Below are positions 49,027 through 62,834 of a DNA stretch of 64,000 nucleotides, piece by piece. Every line of letters starts with the position of its first letter. Within the stretch, counting starts at the first letter, position 1. The notes under the pieces were generated by a model. The model had not been told where the DNA came from. It worked only from the letters and a program-made list of their open reading frames with translations, and ran no database searches. The DNA is from Herbihabitans rhizosphaerae (lineage in GTDB: Bacteria > Actinomycetota > Actinomycetes > Mycobacteriales > Pseudonocardiaceae), in NCBI RefSeq assembly GCF_004216555.1, contig NZ_SGWQ01000006.1, positions 372,001 through 436,000 of the forward strand. Reading direction: 5' to 3'. Both the position numbers and the translations under genes were made by a program.

Positions 49027-49298
49027 GTGCGCTCCTCGTCGCGCATCTGGCGAATGAGAGCAGCGGCGTCCGCGCCGGGTTCGATCTCACCCTCGGGCGC
49101 CACGAACGGCCTCGGGTTGGTCGCCGGCGTGATCCAGCCGGCCGCCACGAGATCGTCGAGCTCACTCCCGACCGGGGTGATCCGGGCGACCACCTTTCCG
49201 CGATTGGTGATCTCCAGAGCATGCCCTTGCTCGACACGCTTCATCACACTCGCGGTGTCCTGGTTCAGCTCCCGCATCGGCACCTGCTCGTCACCCAT
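49023..49298 (-). CDS. Type II antitoxin, Phd/YefM-like, paired with the PIN toxin
   Basis: A 91-residue protein: VPMRELNQDTASVMKRVEQG and LEITNRGKVVARITPV are the Phd/YefM DNA-binding pattern; the C-terminal half is acidic (VAPEGEIEPGADAAAL) and would wrap the toxin. Just upstream of ATG 49298 the minus strand has GTAGTA twice (GTAGTAACCGTGTAGTACAC), a likely self-regulation site close to the start. Confidence 0.9.
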   Translation of the reverse strand: MGDEQVPMRELNQDTASVMKRVEQGHALEITNRGKVVARITPVGSELDDLVAAGWITPATNPRPFVAPEGEIEPGADAAALIRQMRDEERT

Positions 49299-49340
49299 GC
49301 CGGCGAGTGTACTACACGGTTACTACATTCGCGCATGAGT

Positions 49341-49369
49341 CGGCCCCGGTGCCTGGGACACCGGGGCCG
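49341..49369 (-). terminator. rpoC terminator
   Basis: Perfect 11-bp inverted repeat CGGCCCCGGTG (49341-49351) with CACCGGGGCCG (49359-49369), 7-base loop, 16 bases after the rpoC stop on the minus strand. Confidence 0.8.
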
Positions 49370-49384
49370 AACCGTCGATCAGAG

Positions 49385-53272
<3,888 letters not shown>

Positions 53273-53319
53273 GTCTTCTCTTCTCCCCTTCGAGGGTTGT
53301 CTGGCTGAGGGTCCGTCAG

Positions 53320-53346
53320 CTCGGCCGGCCGGTGTGGCCGGCCGAG
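53320..53346 (-). terminator. Hairpin in the rpoB-rpoC spacer
   Basis: CTCGGCCGGCC (53320-53330) with GGCCGGCCGAG (53336-53346), a perfect 11-bp stem with 5-base loop. It sits in the 84-base spacer between rpoB and rpoC and may act as a partial terminator or mRNA processing site. Confidence 0.6.
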
Positions 53347-53356
53347 CGGCGGGGAG

Positions 53357-56300
53357 TTAGTTCACGACGTCGTCCACCGAGGGCGACTCCGGGCGGTTCA
53401 GGTTGATGCCGAGGTTGGCGGCGGCACGTTCGAGATCCTCGTCGTCGCCGTCGCGCATCTCGATCGCGGCACCGTCGCTGGACAACACCTCGACGTTGAG
53501 GCACAGCGACTGCAGCTCCTTGAGCAGCACCTTGAACGACTCCGGGATGCCCGGTTCGGGGATGTTCTCGCCCTTGACGATGGCCTCGTACACCTTCACG
53601 CGGCCGAGCACGTCGTCGGACTTGATCGTCAGCAGCTCCTGCAGCGTGTACGCCGCGCCGTAGGCCTGCATCGCCCAGCACTCCATCTCACCGAAGCGCT
53701 GGCCACCGAACTGCGCCTTACCGCCCAGCGGCTGCTGGGTGATCATCGAGTACGGGCCGGTGGACCGGGCGTGGATCTTGTCATCGACCAGGTGCAGCAG
53801 CTTGAGGATGTACATGTAGCCGACCGCGATCGGGTACGGGAACGGCTCGCCGGAGCGACCGTCCAGCAGGACCGCCTTGCCGTCGGAGTTGACCATCCGC
53901 TCGCCGTCCCGGTTGGGCAGCGTCGAGCCGAGCAGACCGGTGAGCTCGTCCTCGCGGGCACCGTCGAACACCGGCGTGGCGGTGTTCGTGTCCGGCTCCA
54001 CGTTGTAGAGCTCCTCGGGCAGCTTGGCCGCCCACTCCGGGTTGCCCTCGATCTTCCAGCCCTGCTTGGCGACCCACCCGAGGTGCGTCTCCAGGATCTG
54101 GCCGATGTTCATCCGTCGCGGCACACCGTGCGTGTTCAGGATGATGTCGACCGGCGTGCCGTCCGGCATGAAGGGCATGTCCTCGGCGGGCAGGATCTTG
54201 CCGATGACGCCCTTGTTGCCGTGCCGGCCGGCGAGCTTGTCGCCGTCCTGGATCTTGCGCTTCTGGGCGACGTAGACCCGCACCAGCTCGTTGACGCCCG
54301 GGGGCAGCTCGTCCTCGTCCTCGCGGGAGAACACCCGGATGCCGATGACCTTGCCGGTCTCGCCGTGCGGCACCTTCAGCGAGGTGTCGCGCACCTCGCG
54401 CGCCTTCTCGCCGAAGATCGCGCGCAGCAGCCGCTCCTCCGGGGTCAGCTCGGTCTCGCCCTTGGGCGTGACCTTGCCGACCAGGATGTCGCCGGCCTGC
54501 ACCTCGGCACCGATCCGGATGATGCCGCGCTCGTCGAGGTCGGCGAGCACCTCCTCGGAGACGTTCGGGATGTCCCGGGTGATCTCCTCGGCACCGAGCT
54601 TGGTGTCGCGGGCGTCGATCTCGTGCTCCTCGATGTGGATCGAGGTGAGCACGTCGTCCTGGATGAGCCGCTGCGAGATGACGATGGCGTCCTCGTAGTT
54701 GTGGCCCTCCCACGGCATGATCGCCACGAGCAGGTTCTTGCCCAGCGCCATCTCGCCGTCTTCGGTGCACGGCCCGTCGGCGATGACCTGGCCGGCCTCG
54801 ACGCGGTCGCCCTCGGAGACGATCGGCTTCTGGTTGATGCAGGTGCCCTGGTTGCTGCGGCGGAACTTGTACAGCCCGTAGGTGCGGCGAGCGCCCTCGT
54901 CGTCCATCACGGTGATGAAGTCCGCGGACAGCTCCTCGACCACGCCGGCCTTCTCGGCGGTGACCACGTCACCGGCGTCGACCGCGGCCCGCAGCTCCAT
55001 GCCGGTGCCGACCAGCGGCGACTCGCTGCGCAGCAGGGGCACGGCCTGACGCTGCATGTTCGCGCCCATCAGCGCGCGGTTGGCGTCGTCGTGCTCAAGG
55101 AACGGGATCATGGCGGTCGCCACGGACACCATCTGCCGGGGCGAGACGTCCATGTAGTCGACGTCCATCGGGTCGATGAAGTCGACCTCGCCGCCCTTGC
55201 GCCGGACCAGCACGCGGTCCTCCACGAAGTGGCCGTCCTCGTCGATCGGCGCGTTGGCCTGCGCCTTGACGAAACGGTCCTCCTCGTCCGCGGTGAGGTG
55301 GTCGATCTGGTCGGTGACCTGACCCTCGACCACCTTGCGGTACGGCGTCTCGATGAAGCCGAACGGGTTGACCCGCCCGTAGGAGGACAGCGAGCCGATC
55401 AGACCGATGTTCGGGCCTTCCGGCGTCTCGATCGGGCACATCCGGCCGTAGTGGCTGGGGTGCACGTCGCGGACCTCGAAGCCGGCGCGCTCACGGGACA
55501 GACCACCCGGACCGAGTGCGGAGAGGCGGCGCTTGTGGGTGAGGCCGTCCAGCGGGTTGGTCTGCTGCATGAACTGCGACAGCTGCGAGGTTCCGAAGAA
55601 CTCCCGGATCGCGGCGACCACCGGGCGGATGTTGATCAGGGTCTGCGGCGTGATCGCCTCGACGTCCTGGGTGGTCATCCGCTCGCGGACGACGCGCTCC
55701 ATGCGGGAGAGGCCGACCCGGATCTGGTTCTGGATCAGCTCGCCCACGGTGCGCAGGCGACGATTGCCGAAGTGGTCGATGTCGTCGGTCTCGACCGGAA
55801 CCTCGACGCCGCCGGGGGCGGTCATCATTTCCTCGCCGGCGTGCAGCCGGACCAGGTAGTCGATCGTGGTGACGATGTCCTCTTCGGTCAGCACGCCGCT
55901 GCCGCCGGGCGGGTTGATGCCGAGCTTCTTGTTGACCTTGTACCGGCCGACCTTGGCGAGGTCGTAGCGCTTGTCCTTGAAGAACAGGTTCTCCAGCAGC
56001 GTCTGCGCCGACTCCTTGGTCGGCGGCTCGCCGGGACGCAGCTTGCGGTAGATGTCCAGCAGCGCCTCGTCGGTGCCGCCGGTGTGGTCCTTCTCCAGAG
56101 TGGCCAGCAGCGTCTCGGAGAAGGTGAACCGCTCGCGAATCGCCTCGGTGGTCCAGCCGAGGGCCTTCAACAGCACGGTCACCGGCTGGCGGCGCTTGCG
56201 ATCGATGCGCACGCCGACGGTGTCGCGCTTGTCGACGTCGAACTCCAACCAGGCACCGCGGCTCGGGATGATCCGGGTGCTGAACACGTCCTTGTCGGTC

Positions 56301-56851
56301 GTCTTGTCGACCGACTGGTCGAAGTAGACGCCGGGCGAACGGACGAGCTGGGAGACCACGACCCGCTCGGTGCCGTTGATGATGAACGTGCCCTTGTTGG
56401 TCATGACCGGGAAGTCACCCATGAACACCGTCTGGCTCTTGATCTCGCCGGTGGTGTGGTTGGTGAACTCGGCCGTGACGAACAACGGCGCCGCGTAGGT
56501 CATGTCCTTGTCCTTGCACTCCTCGACGGAGGCCTTGACCTCGTCGAAGCGCGGATCGGAGAAGGACAGCGACATCGATCCGGAGAAGTCCTCGATCGGG
56601 GAGATCTCGTTGAGGACCTCTTCCAGGCCGCCGGTCGGGCTCTCGTCGCCGGCGTCGACGCGGCGCTGGAACCACGCCTCGTCGCCGGTGAACCACTCGA
56701 AGGACTGGATCTGCAGATCAAGCATGTCGGGTGCGGCGAGCGGCTCGCGAATCTTCGCGAAGGAGACTCGTTTCGGGGCGCCGGGGAACGAAGAACTTTG
56801 TGCGGTGGAGTTGGTCGCAGCAGTGGCCTTGGTCGCGCGGGAGACTGCCAA
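53357..56851 (-). CDS. rpoB: RNA polymerase beta subunit with altered rifamycin region
   Basis: 1164 residues; the family is clear throughout ([20 protein letters not shown], and the C-terminal [19 protein letters not shown]). The start is TTG 56851 with GGAAGGA upstream; actinobacterial rpoB often starts at TTG. In the rifamycin-resistance region (residues about 420-446) the sequence is [20 protein letters not shown]. Gln429, Thr431 and Asp435 replace the usual Asp516, Asn518 and Ser522 (E. coli numbering), while His439 (526) and Ser444 (531) are wild type. This may lower rifamycin binding. Confidence 0.97.
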   Translation of the reverse strand: MAVSRATKATAATNSTAQSSSFPGAPKRVSFAKIREPLAAPDMLDLQIQSFEWFTGDEAWFQRRVDAGDESPTGGLEEVLNEISPIEDFSGSMSLSFSDPRFDEVKASVEECKDKDMTYAAPLFVTAEFTNHTTGEIKSQTVFMGDFPVMTNKGTFIINGTERVVVSQLVRSPGVYFDQSVDKTTDKDVFSTRIIPSRGAWLEFDVDKRDTVGVRIDRKRRQPVTVLLKALGWTTEAIRERFTFSETLLATLEKDHTGGTDEALLDIYRKLRPGEPPTKESAQTLLENLFFKDKRYDLAKVGRYKVNKKLGINPPGGSGVLTEEDIVTTIDYLVRLHAGEEMMTAPGGVEVPVETDDIDHFGNRRLRTVGELIQNQIRVGLSRMERVVRERMTTQDVEAITPQTLINIRPVVAAIREFFGTSQLSQFMQQTNPLDGLTHKRRLSALGPGGLSRERAGFEVRDVHPSHYGRMCPIETPEGPNIGLIGSLSSYGRVNPFGFIETPYRKVVEGQVTDQIDHLTADEEDRFVKAQANAPIDEDGHFVEDRVLVRRKGGEVDFIDPMDVDYMDVSPRQMVSVATAMIPFLEHDDANRALMGANMQRQAVPLLRSESPLVGTGMELRAAVDAGDVVTAEKAGVVEELSADFITVMDDEGARRTYGLYKFRRSNQGTCINQKPIVSEGDRVEAGQVIADGPCTEDGEMALGKNLLVAIMPWEGHNYEDAIVISQRLIQDDVLTSIHIEEHEIDARDTKLGAEEITRDIPNVSEEVLADLDERGIIRIGAEVQAGDILVGKVTPKGETELTPEERLLRAIFGEKAREVRDTSLKVPHGETGKVIGIRVFSREDEDELPPGVNELVRVYVAQKRKIQDGDKLAGRHGNKGVIGKILPAEDMPFMPDGTPVDIILNTHGVPRRMNIGQILETHLGWVAKQGWKIEGNPEWAAKLPEELYNVEPDTNTATPVFDGAREDELTGLLGSTLPNRDGERMVNSDGKAVLLDGRSGEPFPYPIAVGYMYILKLLHLVDDKIHARSTGPYSMITQQPLGGKAQFGGQRFGEMECWAMQAYGAAYTLQELLTIKSDDVLGRVKVYEAIVKGENIPEPGIPESFKVLLKELQSLCLNVEVLSSDGAAIEMRDGDDEDLERAAANLGINLNRPESPSVDDVVN

Positions 56852-57187
56852 GATGCGTCCTTCCAGGACTATGTGCGGTCGACAGCCGCGCTAGCAGCGC
56901 TGTAGCACGACTGTCAAGGGTGCGGTGGTGCCCAGCATCTTAGCTCCCGGTTAAGGGCACGCAGAAAGTGGGCAGCGCAAAGTAGCAGTCTAGCCGTTTG
57001 GACGGCGACTGTCGAGGGGCCGCCAGAGACCGGCACCCGCGCAGTTCGTGCTCCCCAACAGCGTGACCCCGGCGCGTGCTCCAGTCAAGATGCCACGCCT
57101 CGATCGCCCCGACTGGCGGAGCTATCGACTACCCCATGTCACAGCAGCCCAGCCCCACAGCACCCTCCGTGCTGTTGATCAGCTGTG
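56852..57187. other. rpoB leader region
   Basis: About 340 bases upstream of rpoB, with no convincing coding frame. It should contain the rpoB promoter and leader; several T-rich and G-rich stretches exist but no box pair was strong enough to report. Confidence 0.5.
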
Positions 57188-57487
57188 TTTTTTATCGAGG
57201 GCAAGGTCGCCGAGTCGGCTTCGCCGACGGCCTGTGGTCTTTTTGCTTTGGTGGTTGCGGGCCGCGAGGTGGGTGGCTGAGTTGATTGGGTGGTCCAGCC
57301 ACGCCACCTCCACGACAGCGGGCTCGTTCCTCGCCCGCTGTCCCTCCGGCGTCGTAAGGGCGACCGCCCTCGACAATGAATTTCGACCTCAGCGTGGCTT
57401 TCGATCGGCGCGGTCAAGCGGGCCGGCGGCGTGAAGTCGGTAGGTGGGTAGGTGGGCCGTTTGAGGCGACCCTGCCCTCGATAAAAT
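57188..57487. mobile_element. Candidate MITE-like element
   Basis: A 300-bp non-coding segment bounded by 22-bp inverted repeats with one mismatch: TTTTATCGAGGGCAAGGTCG (start of the left copy, 57190-57211) and its reverse complement at 57465-57486. A third, more diverged copy (GGCGACCGCCCTCGACAATG) lies inside, near 57359-57380. No transposase is present. It lies between the Mas gene stop (57488) and rpoB. Its inner sequence is less G+C-rich than the genes around it. Target duplications are not clear. Confidence 0.5.
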
Positions 57488-58480
57488 TCAGCACTTGGGG
57501 GCGGGCTGGCCGTTTGAGAGGGTCTGGCCGAACATGTCGAACTCGACGATCTTCCACACACCGTTGTCGCGCTCGGCCTTCACGCCGAACTGCGCGCCGC
57601 TGGCGTTCTGCTCCTTGGTGGCCGTGCGCACCTGGTTCTGGTCCACGAACACCAGCAACTCGGCGAGATCGCCCTCCAAGCGCGTGACGCCGATCTCACG
57701 CACGGTCGTGGTCATGACGCTCTGCTGACCCGGCGCCAGATTGTGCACCACGCCGAACAATTGCTCGTACTCGCACAGTGCCTTGCCGGCCAGCTTCTCC
57801 CGCACGACCCGCTTGGTGCTCTCCAGGTCGGTGTAGTTGTAGGAGAACGTCCGGCCGATCGCGTCGGTCATCTGCGCCTTCACCTGTTCGGTGTCGGCCA
57901 CGTTGGTGAGCGCCTGGTTGTTCTCGTCCACGTCGCCGGTGAGGTTGTTCGACTCGATCGCGAACCACAGCGCGAGGCCGGCGAACAGCAGCGCCACCAG
58001 CCCGACGGCGATCGCCGCGTTGAGCCCTTTCGCGCGCTGCTTCGTCGACTCCTCGGACTCGGTGTCGCCTTCCTCGTCGTCCTTGTCGTCCTCGTCGTCG
58101 GCGACCTCGGCGGTCTCCTCGATCGGCTTGGTCACGCCCGTACTGCGATGCTTGCCGGACGGCTTGGCGACCATCTCCGTTTCGTCGTCCTCGGGTTCCG
58201 GGGATCCGCCGATCACCGGCTCGGAGACGATCTCGCGCTCCTCGAGGGACTCCTCCGCGGATTCCTCTGGGGACTCCTCGGTCTCGACCGTGTCGTCGAA
58301 CCGCACCGCGCCGGCCGGCTCGGTGGTCTCGACGGTCTCTTCGGTCTCCTCGGCGACGTCGTCCGTCTGCTCGACCGCGGGCTCCGCCGGGGACTCGGGC
58401 CGGCGCAGGCCGGCCACCCGGGGACGGCGGGACGGCCCCGAGGACGGCCTCGGTGGCGTTCGGCGGCGGGACGGTGGCAC
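57488..58480 (-). CDS. Mce-associated membrane protein (Mas) with long acidic N terminus
   Basis: A 330-residue protein. Residues 1-145 are a disordered Pro/Arg then Glu/Asp-rich region (ETEESPEESAEESLEER), followed by one membrane helix (about 150-172, LNAAIAVGLVALLFAGLALW) and an extracytoplasmic NTF2-like domain, the layout of Mas proteins that assist Mce lipid importers. GTG 58480 is the start. It is the last gene of the mce transcript; its stop lies right at the edge of the MITE-like repeat. Confidence 0.85.
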   Translation of the reverse strand: MPPSRRRTPPRPSSGPSRRPRVAGLRRPESPAEPAVEQTDDVAEETEETVETTEPAGAVRFDDTVETEESPEESAEESLEEREIVSEPVIGGSPEPEDDETEMVAKPSGKHRSTGVTKPIEETAEVADDEDDKDDEEGDTESEESTKQRAKGLNAAIAVGLVALLFAGLALWFAIESNNLTGDVDENNQALTNVADTEQVKAQMTDAIGRTFSYNYTDLESTKRVVREKLAGKALCEYEQLFGVVHNLAPGQQSVMTTTVREIGVTRLEGDLAELLVFVDQNQVRTATKEQNASGAQFGVKAERDNGVWKIVEFDMFGQTLSNGQPAPKC

Positions 58481-58501
58481 GTGAAGGGTCCTCTCAGCTC
58501 G

Positions 58502-59065
58502 CTAGCCGGCTTGGGTGAACGGCACCTGGCCGAGCCCACTGAGCTTCCAGCCGTCGTCGGTGCGCGTCATCGTGGCCTGCATCCGCATGTACTTCGGCTC
58601 CGGCGGCTTCTCCGCCTCGCTCACCATCAGCCGCACGGCCGCGATCAGGATGGCCTCGCCCTTGTGCTCCTCGATCTTCGTCACGGCCGCGCGCAGCATG
58701 AACGCGTCGCTGACCGTCTTCACCTGCTCGAGGACCTTCTTGTTGTTGGCCCGGTTCTTCACGATCTCCTCGTGGTACGGGCCGGTGGACACGCTCAGCC
58801 AGCGGTCGAACCCCTCGTCGGCCTTGCGGTGGTCCAGCGACAGCAGCGTGACGATCGCGCCCTGGCCGGTCCGGCTGACCTCGTCGCGCATCGAGGAGTA
58901 CTCGCGCTTGTCGTCGCCGGAGGCGTTCATCCACGCCACACCGAACCACACCGCCGCCACCGCGGCGACGACCGCGAGCGCGATCGCGACGAGCAGGAAC
59001 GGGTGTGCCCGCCGTGGTTTCGGATCGCCGGTCGCGGGACCGGTCTCGGTCGTGGTGCTAGCCAT
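58502..59065 (-). CDS. Mce-associated membrane protein (Mas)
   Basis: A 187-residue protein with a short cytoplasmic N terminus, one membrane helix (about 22-46, HPFLLVAIALAVVAAVAAVW) and an extracytoplasmic NTF2-like domain (REYSSMRDEVSRTGQG, GWKLSGLGQVPF). This is the usual Mas form, encoded just after mceF. It precedes the second Mas gene by 21 bases. Mas proteins stabilise or help assemble Mce complexes in mycobacteria; the role here is by homology. Confidence 0.88.
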   Translation of the reverse strand: MASTTTETGPATGDPKPRRAHPFLLVAIALAVVAAVAAVWFGVAWMNASGDDKREYSSMRDEVSRTGQGAIVTLLSLDHRKADEGFDRWLSVSTGPYHEEIVKNRANNKKVLEQVKTVSDAFMLRAAVTKIEEHKGEAILIAAVRLMVSEAEKPPEPKYMRMQATMTRTDDGWKLSGLGQVPFTQAG

Positions 59066-59113
59066 GTTTCTCCAGGGTAGGCGGCGCGTGTCAGATCGGT
59101 GTTGCCCGTGCCG

Positions 59114-60385
59114 TCAGCCCGGCAGCCCCAACAGGCCGGCGAGCGAGGTCGGTCCGATGCCCGGCTGGCCGTAGCCGCTCGGCATCCCTCTGGCGTACAG
59201 GTCGGCCATGGCCACCTTCGTCCGGTCCTGGTTGGCCGCGATGTCGCCGGGGGTCGGCACCGGAGCGGGTTTCCCGCCGTACGGCGCGTTCTGCGAGCCG
59301 CGGACGCCGATCGGGCTGCCCAGCGGCTCGGCGCAGTACGCCGTGCCGTTCTCCGGCTTCGGCGCGACCTCGTTGCCGTTGCGCCGGTCGGTGCCCTCGT
59401 AGCCGCGCACGCACGGCGGCGGGTCCCACAGGTTCAGCGCGAACCCGAGGTGCCCGGTGCCGTCGTTGTCACTGGACAGCACGGCCTTGCCGACACCGCT
59501 GATCATCGGGTACGACACCAGCGCGAACTCGATCCCGTTCAGCCGGGTGACCAGGATGTTCGACGTGGTGAGCAGGTTCGCCACCATCGAGCTGAGGCCC
59601 GGCCCGCTCTCCCGCAGCAGCGAGGTGACCGACTCGGCCACCGGCGGGCCGGCCTGGATCAGCCGGCGGATGTCCGGGTCGGAACTCTTGAGCTGCTCGG
59701 CGAGCAGCTTCAGGTCGCCGCTGAACGACTTGATGTTGCCCGACTGGTTGACCTGCGTGTTCAGCACCGGGCCGAGGTCGTTGATCAGCTTGGTGGTGTT
59801 CGGCAGGTTGTTCCGCGCGGCCTTGGTGAACGAGTTCAGACTGTCCATCAGGATCTGCAGATCGGGACCGGTGCCGCTGAACGCCTTGTCCAGCTCGTCG
59901 ACCACGGTGCGCAGCGCGTCGGTGGGCACCGAGGTGGACAGCTGGTCGAGGCCCTTGATCACGACGTCGGTGCCGATCGGCGTCTTGGTCCGGTTCACCG
60001 GGATCACCGAGCTGGCGTTCAACCGAGGGCCGGCGTTGCTGGTCGGCCGCAGGTCCACGTACTGCTCACCGACCGCGGACCGGTTGGACACCACGGCGTC
60101 CAGGTCGGCCGGGATCTCCGGCGCCTCCGGCTCGATGTTCAGATCGACCTCGAGGCCGTCCTTGGTCAACCGCAGGTCGCCGACCCGGCCGACGTTCAGC
60201 CCGCGGTAGGTCACCTCCGCGTTGGTGAAGATGCCGCCGGAGTCGGCCAGCCGCATCGTCACCGTGTAGCCGTCGTTGCCCAGCACCTTGCCCAGCCCCG
60301 CGAACCGGAACAGCGCGTACACCACGGCAACGACCGCGATCACCGCGAACGCGATGAGCTGCAGCCTGACCTTCCTGGTGATCAT
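59114..60385 (-). CDS. mceF: Mce family protein, MceF position
   Basis: A 423-residue membrane-anchored protein of a lipid-import complex. One N-terminal helix (LIAFAVIAVVAVVYALFRF), the MCE domain (about 35-115; GYTVTMRLADSGGIFTNAEV, YRGLNVGRVGDLRL), a long helical region that would form part of the needle-like tunnel, and a polar Pro/Gly C-terminal tail. It starts at ATG 60385 overlapping the mceE stop (TGATG). The letter F follows from operon order. Confidence 0.92.
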   Translation of the reverse strand: MITRKVRLQLIAFAVIAVVAVVYALFRFAGLGKVLGNDGYTVTMRLADSGGIFTNAEVTYRGLNVGRVGDLRLTKDGLEVDLNIEPEAPEIPADLDAVVSNRSAVGEQYVDLRPTSNAGPRLNASSVIPVNRTKTPIGTDVVIKGLDQLSTSVPTDALRTVVDELDKAFSGTGPDLQILMDSLNSFTKAARNNLPNTTKLINDLGPVLNTQVNQSGNIKSFSGDLKLLAEQLKSSDPDIRRLIQAGPPVAESVTSLLRESGPGLSSMVANLLTTSNILVTRLNGIEFALVSYPMISGVGKAVLSSDNDGTGHLGFALNLWDPPPCVRGYEGTDRRNGNEVAPKPENGTAYCAEPLGSPIGVRGSQNAPYGGKPAPVPTPGDIAANQDRTKVAMADLYARGMPSGYGQPGIGPTSLAGLLGLPG

Positions 60386-61635
60386 CAGGCACCACGTCCC
60401 GTCAGCGCGTTCATGATCCCCGCGTGCCCGGAGGACTGCGGAGACGTCCCGCCCAGCGACGGAATCGGCAGCGGGTCGTTGCCGTAGCTGTTCGAGGGTC
60501 CGCCGAGCGACGGCAGCGGAAGCGGCGGCGGCGCGTTGCCCGGCACACCCTGCTGCGGCCCGGCGATGATCGGCCCGAGACCCGGGATGTCCCTGAGCGG
60601 GTTCTGCCGGCTGCGGGACAGATTGTCGATGATGTCCTGCAGTTTCAGGTCGACGTCGAGGAACAGGTTGAAGTAGTCGCCGCGCACCGCGTCCATCGCG
60701 CCGTCCGGGAACGGCAGCGTGAACAGCAGCTCAAGCGCCTTGGGCAGGTTGCCGCCCGCCTCCGCGAGCTTGCGCAGCGCCGGCGTGAGCGATTTCAGGT
60801 CGGCGATCAGGTCTTCCTGGCTCCGGTTCACCGTGTCGATCGCGACCCCGGACAGCGACTGCAGGCTCTGCAGCATGGTCACCAGCTGGCCGCGCTGGTC
60901 GGTCAGCGTCTTGATGCCCGGACCGATGTTGTCGATCACCGCGACGGCCTTGTCCTTCTGGCCGTTCAGCGTGCCGGACAGCTTGTTCAGCCCGTCCAGC
61001 GCCTTGGTGATGCTGCCCTTGCTGGCGTCCAGCGTCCTGGCCATCGTGTTGACGTTGTTCAGCGTGGCCTTGATGTCGGTGGCCCGGCCCTCGGTCGCCG
61101 CGGTCAGCTCCTTGGAGATCGTCTGCAGTTGCTCGAGCCCACCGCCGTTGAGCAGCATGGACAGCGCGCCGAGCACCTCCTCGATCTCGGTGTTGCGGCT
61201 GGTCCGGTCGAGCTTGATCACCGCGCCGTCGGACAGCCGCCCGACACCCGGCGTGCCGTTGTTCGGCGGGGCCAGCTCGATGAACTTCTCACCGAGCAGG
61301 CTGGACTGGCGCACCCGCGCCACGGCGTTGGCCGGCAGGTTCACGTCCCCGTTGACCAGCAGCGTCGCCTCGGCCGTCCAGCCGTCCTCGGCGAGGCCGA
61401 TCTTGTCCACCCGGCCGATCGCGACCTCGTTGACCTTCACGCCGGACTGCGGCACCAGGTCCAGCACGTCGCGGAACTGCACCTTCACCGAGTACGGGTG
61501 GTCGCCGAGGTCGGCGCCGCCGGGCAGCGGCAGGTCGTAGATGCCGGTGAACCCGCAGCCGGACAACAGCATCGTGGCCGCCGCGAGGCCGGCCAGCTTG
61601 AGCCTGATCCCTTTCCGAGTCCCTTTCCGGGTCAT
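60385..61635 (-). CDS. mceE: Mce family lipoprotein, MceE position
   Basis: A 416-residue protein with a lipoprotein signal: basic N terminus, hydrophobic core and lipobox LLSGC (Cys27), as in the MceE/LprK member of mycobacterial operons. The MCE domain follows (YSVKVQFRDVLDLVPQSGV, VNEVAIGRVDKIGLAEDG), then a long helical region and a Pro/Gly-rich tail. ATG 61635 is chosen because GGGAGG lies six bases upstream; GTG 61638 is the alternative. Confidence 0.92.
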   Translation of the reverse strand: MTRKGTRKGIRLKLAGLAAATMLLSGCGFTGIYDLPLPGGADLGDHPYSVKVQFRDVLDLVPQSGVKVNEVAIGRVDKIGLAEDGWTAEATLLVNGDVNLPANAVARVRQSSLLGEKFIELAPPNNGTPGVGRLSDGAVIKLDRTSRNTEIEEVLGALSMLLNGGGLEQLQTISKELTAATEGRATDIKATLNNVNTMARTLDASKGSITKALDGLNKLSGTLNGQKDKAVAVIDNIGPGIKTLTDQRGQLVTMLQSLQSLSGVAIDTVNRSQEDLIADLKSLTPALRKLAEAGGNLPKALELLFTLPFPDGAMDAVRGDYFNLFLDVDLKLQDIIDNLSRSRQNPLRDIPGLGPIIAGPQQGVPGNAPPPLPLPSLGGPSNSYGNDPLPIPSLGGTSPQSSGHAGIMNALTGRGA

Positions 61636-62834
61636 CACTTACCTCCCGGGGGCGGGGTGCCGTACATCGCGCCGGCCAGCGGCAGCGGCAGCGACGGCAA
61701 CTGGTGGCGGTGGAAGCCCTCGATCACCTGGCCGACCGACGGCAGCGGCACCAGGCCCTGGATCACCGGCGCGAGCTGCTTGCAGGTGTCGCCGAGTACC
61801 GGCGGCAACTGCGCCGGGGTGAGCTGCTTGACCAGGTTGCAGATCATCACGATCGGCGGCTGGGTCAGCTCGTTGAGCTGCGGCCGCGCGTCCAGGGTCT
61901 GCGAGGACGCGTTCCACGTGCCGGCCAGGTTGCTCAGCGCCAGCGGGGCGAGGTCCAGCGTCTCGGCCAGCGAGGCGCGCTGGTCCACCAGCACCTTGGT
62001 GATCGACGCCAGCTTGTCCACGTTGGTCTTGATCTTGCCCCGGTTGCTGTCGATGAACTTCTGCACGGTGCCCAGCGCCGTGCCCAGCTCCCGAACCGCC
62101 AGGGCGAAGTCGCCGCGCTCGCCGGCCAGGAACTTGTTCACGCTGGCCAGTTGCTGGACGAACTGGTTGACCTGCTGGTCGCTGCCGGCCAGCGCGCTGG
62201 TGAACTTCTGCAGGTTGTCCACGGTGGCGAACAGGTCGCCCTGGTTGCCCGACAGCGTGCTGGCCGCCTTGCCGAGCTGGGTGATCGTGTCGTGCGTGAC
62301 CTGACCGGTGCCGTCCAGGTTCTTGGCCAGCGTGTTCAGCAGGTCCGACAGCGCGCCGTTCTTGTTCGCGCCGTTGGGGCCGAGCGCACTGGTCACCCGA
62401 TTCAAACTGTCGTACAGGTCGTCGGTCTCCAGCGGGGTGGCCGTGCGGTCCCGGGCCAGCACGACGCCCTCGGCGAGCTCCCGCCCGCCGGTGTACGCCG
62501 GGGTCATCTGGATGTAGCGGTCGCTGACCAGCGACGGCGCCACGATCACGGCCTTGGCCTCCGCCGGGATCTGCACGTCGGCGTTGACCACGAACTCGAC
62601 CTTCACCTGGTCGCCCTGCGGCTCGATCTTCTCGACCTTGCCGACCTTCACGCCGAGCACCCGCACGTCGTTCTGCTCGTAGAGGCCGACGGTGCCGGTG
62701 AACATCGCGGTGTAGCGCTTCTCGCTGGTCTCCCGCAGCACCCACCACAGCGCGGCGGCGAGCACCAGCGCGAGCACACACGCGGCGGCGACCGCGGTGG
62801 CGAGGTTGCGTCCGGTTCGAGAGGTGGCGGTCAT
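61635..62834 (-). CDS. mceD: Mce family protein, MceD position
   Basis: A 399-residue Mce protein: N-terminal helix (LATAVAAACVLALVLAAALW), MCE domain (YTAMFTGTVGLYEQNDVRVL, VKVGKVEKIEPQGDQVKV), then a helical region with repeated heptads and a polar end. ATG 62834 overlaps the mceC stop as ATGA; a GTG at 62846 would add four residues. Subunit of the six-protein Mce assembly. Confidence 0.92.
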   Translation of the reverse strand: MTATSRTGRNLATAVAAACVLALVLAAALWWVLRETSEKRYTAMFTGTVGLYEQNDVRVLGVKVGKVEKIEPQGDQVKVEFVVNADVQIPAEAKAVIVAPSLVSDRYIQMTPAYTGGRELAEGVVLARDRTATPLETDDLYDSLNRVTSALGPNGANKNGALSDLLNTLAKNLDGTGQVTHDTITQLGKAASTLSGNQGDLFATVDNLQKFTSALAGSDQQVNQFVQQLASVNKFLAGERGDFALAVRELGTALGTVQKFIDSNRGKIKTNVDKLASITKVLVDQRASLAETLDLAPLALSNLAGTWNASSQTLDARPQLNELTQPPIVMICNLVKQLTPAQLPPVLGDTCKQLAPVIQGLVPLPSVGQVIEGFHRHQLPSLPLPLAGAMYGTPPPGGK

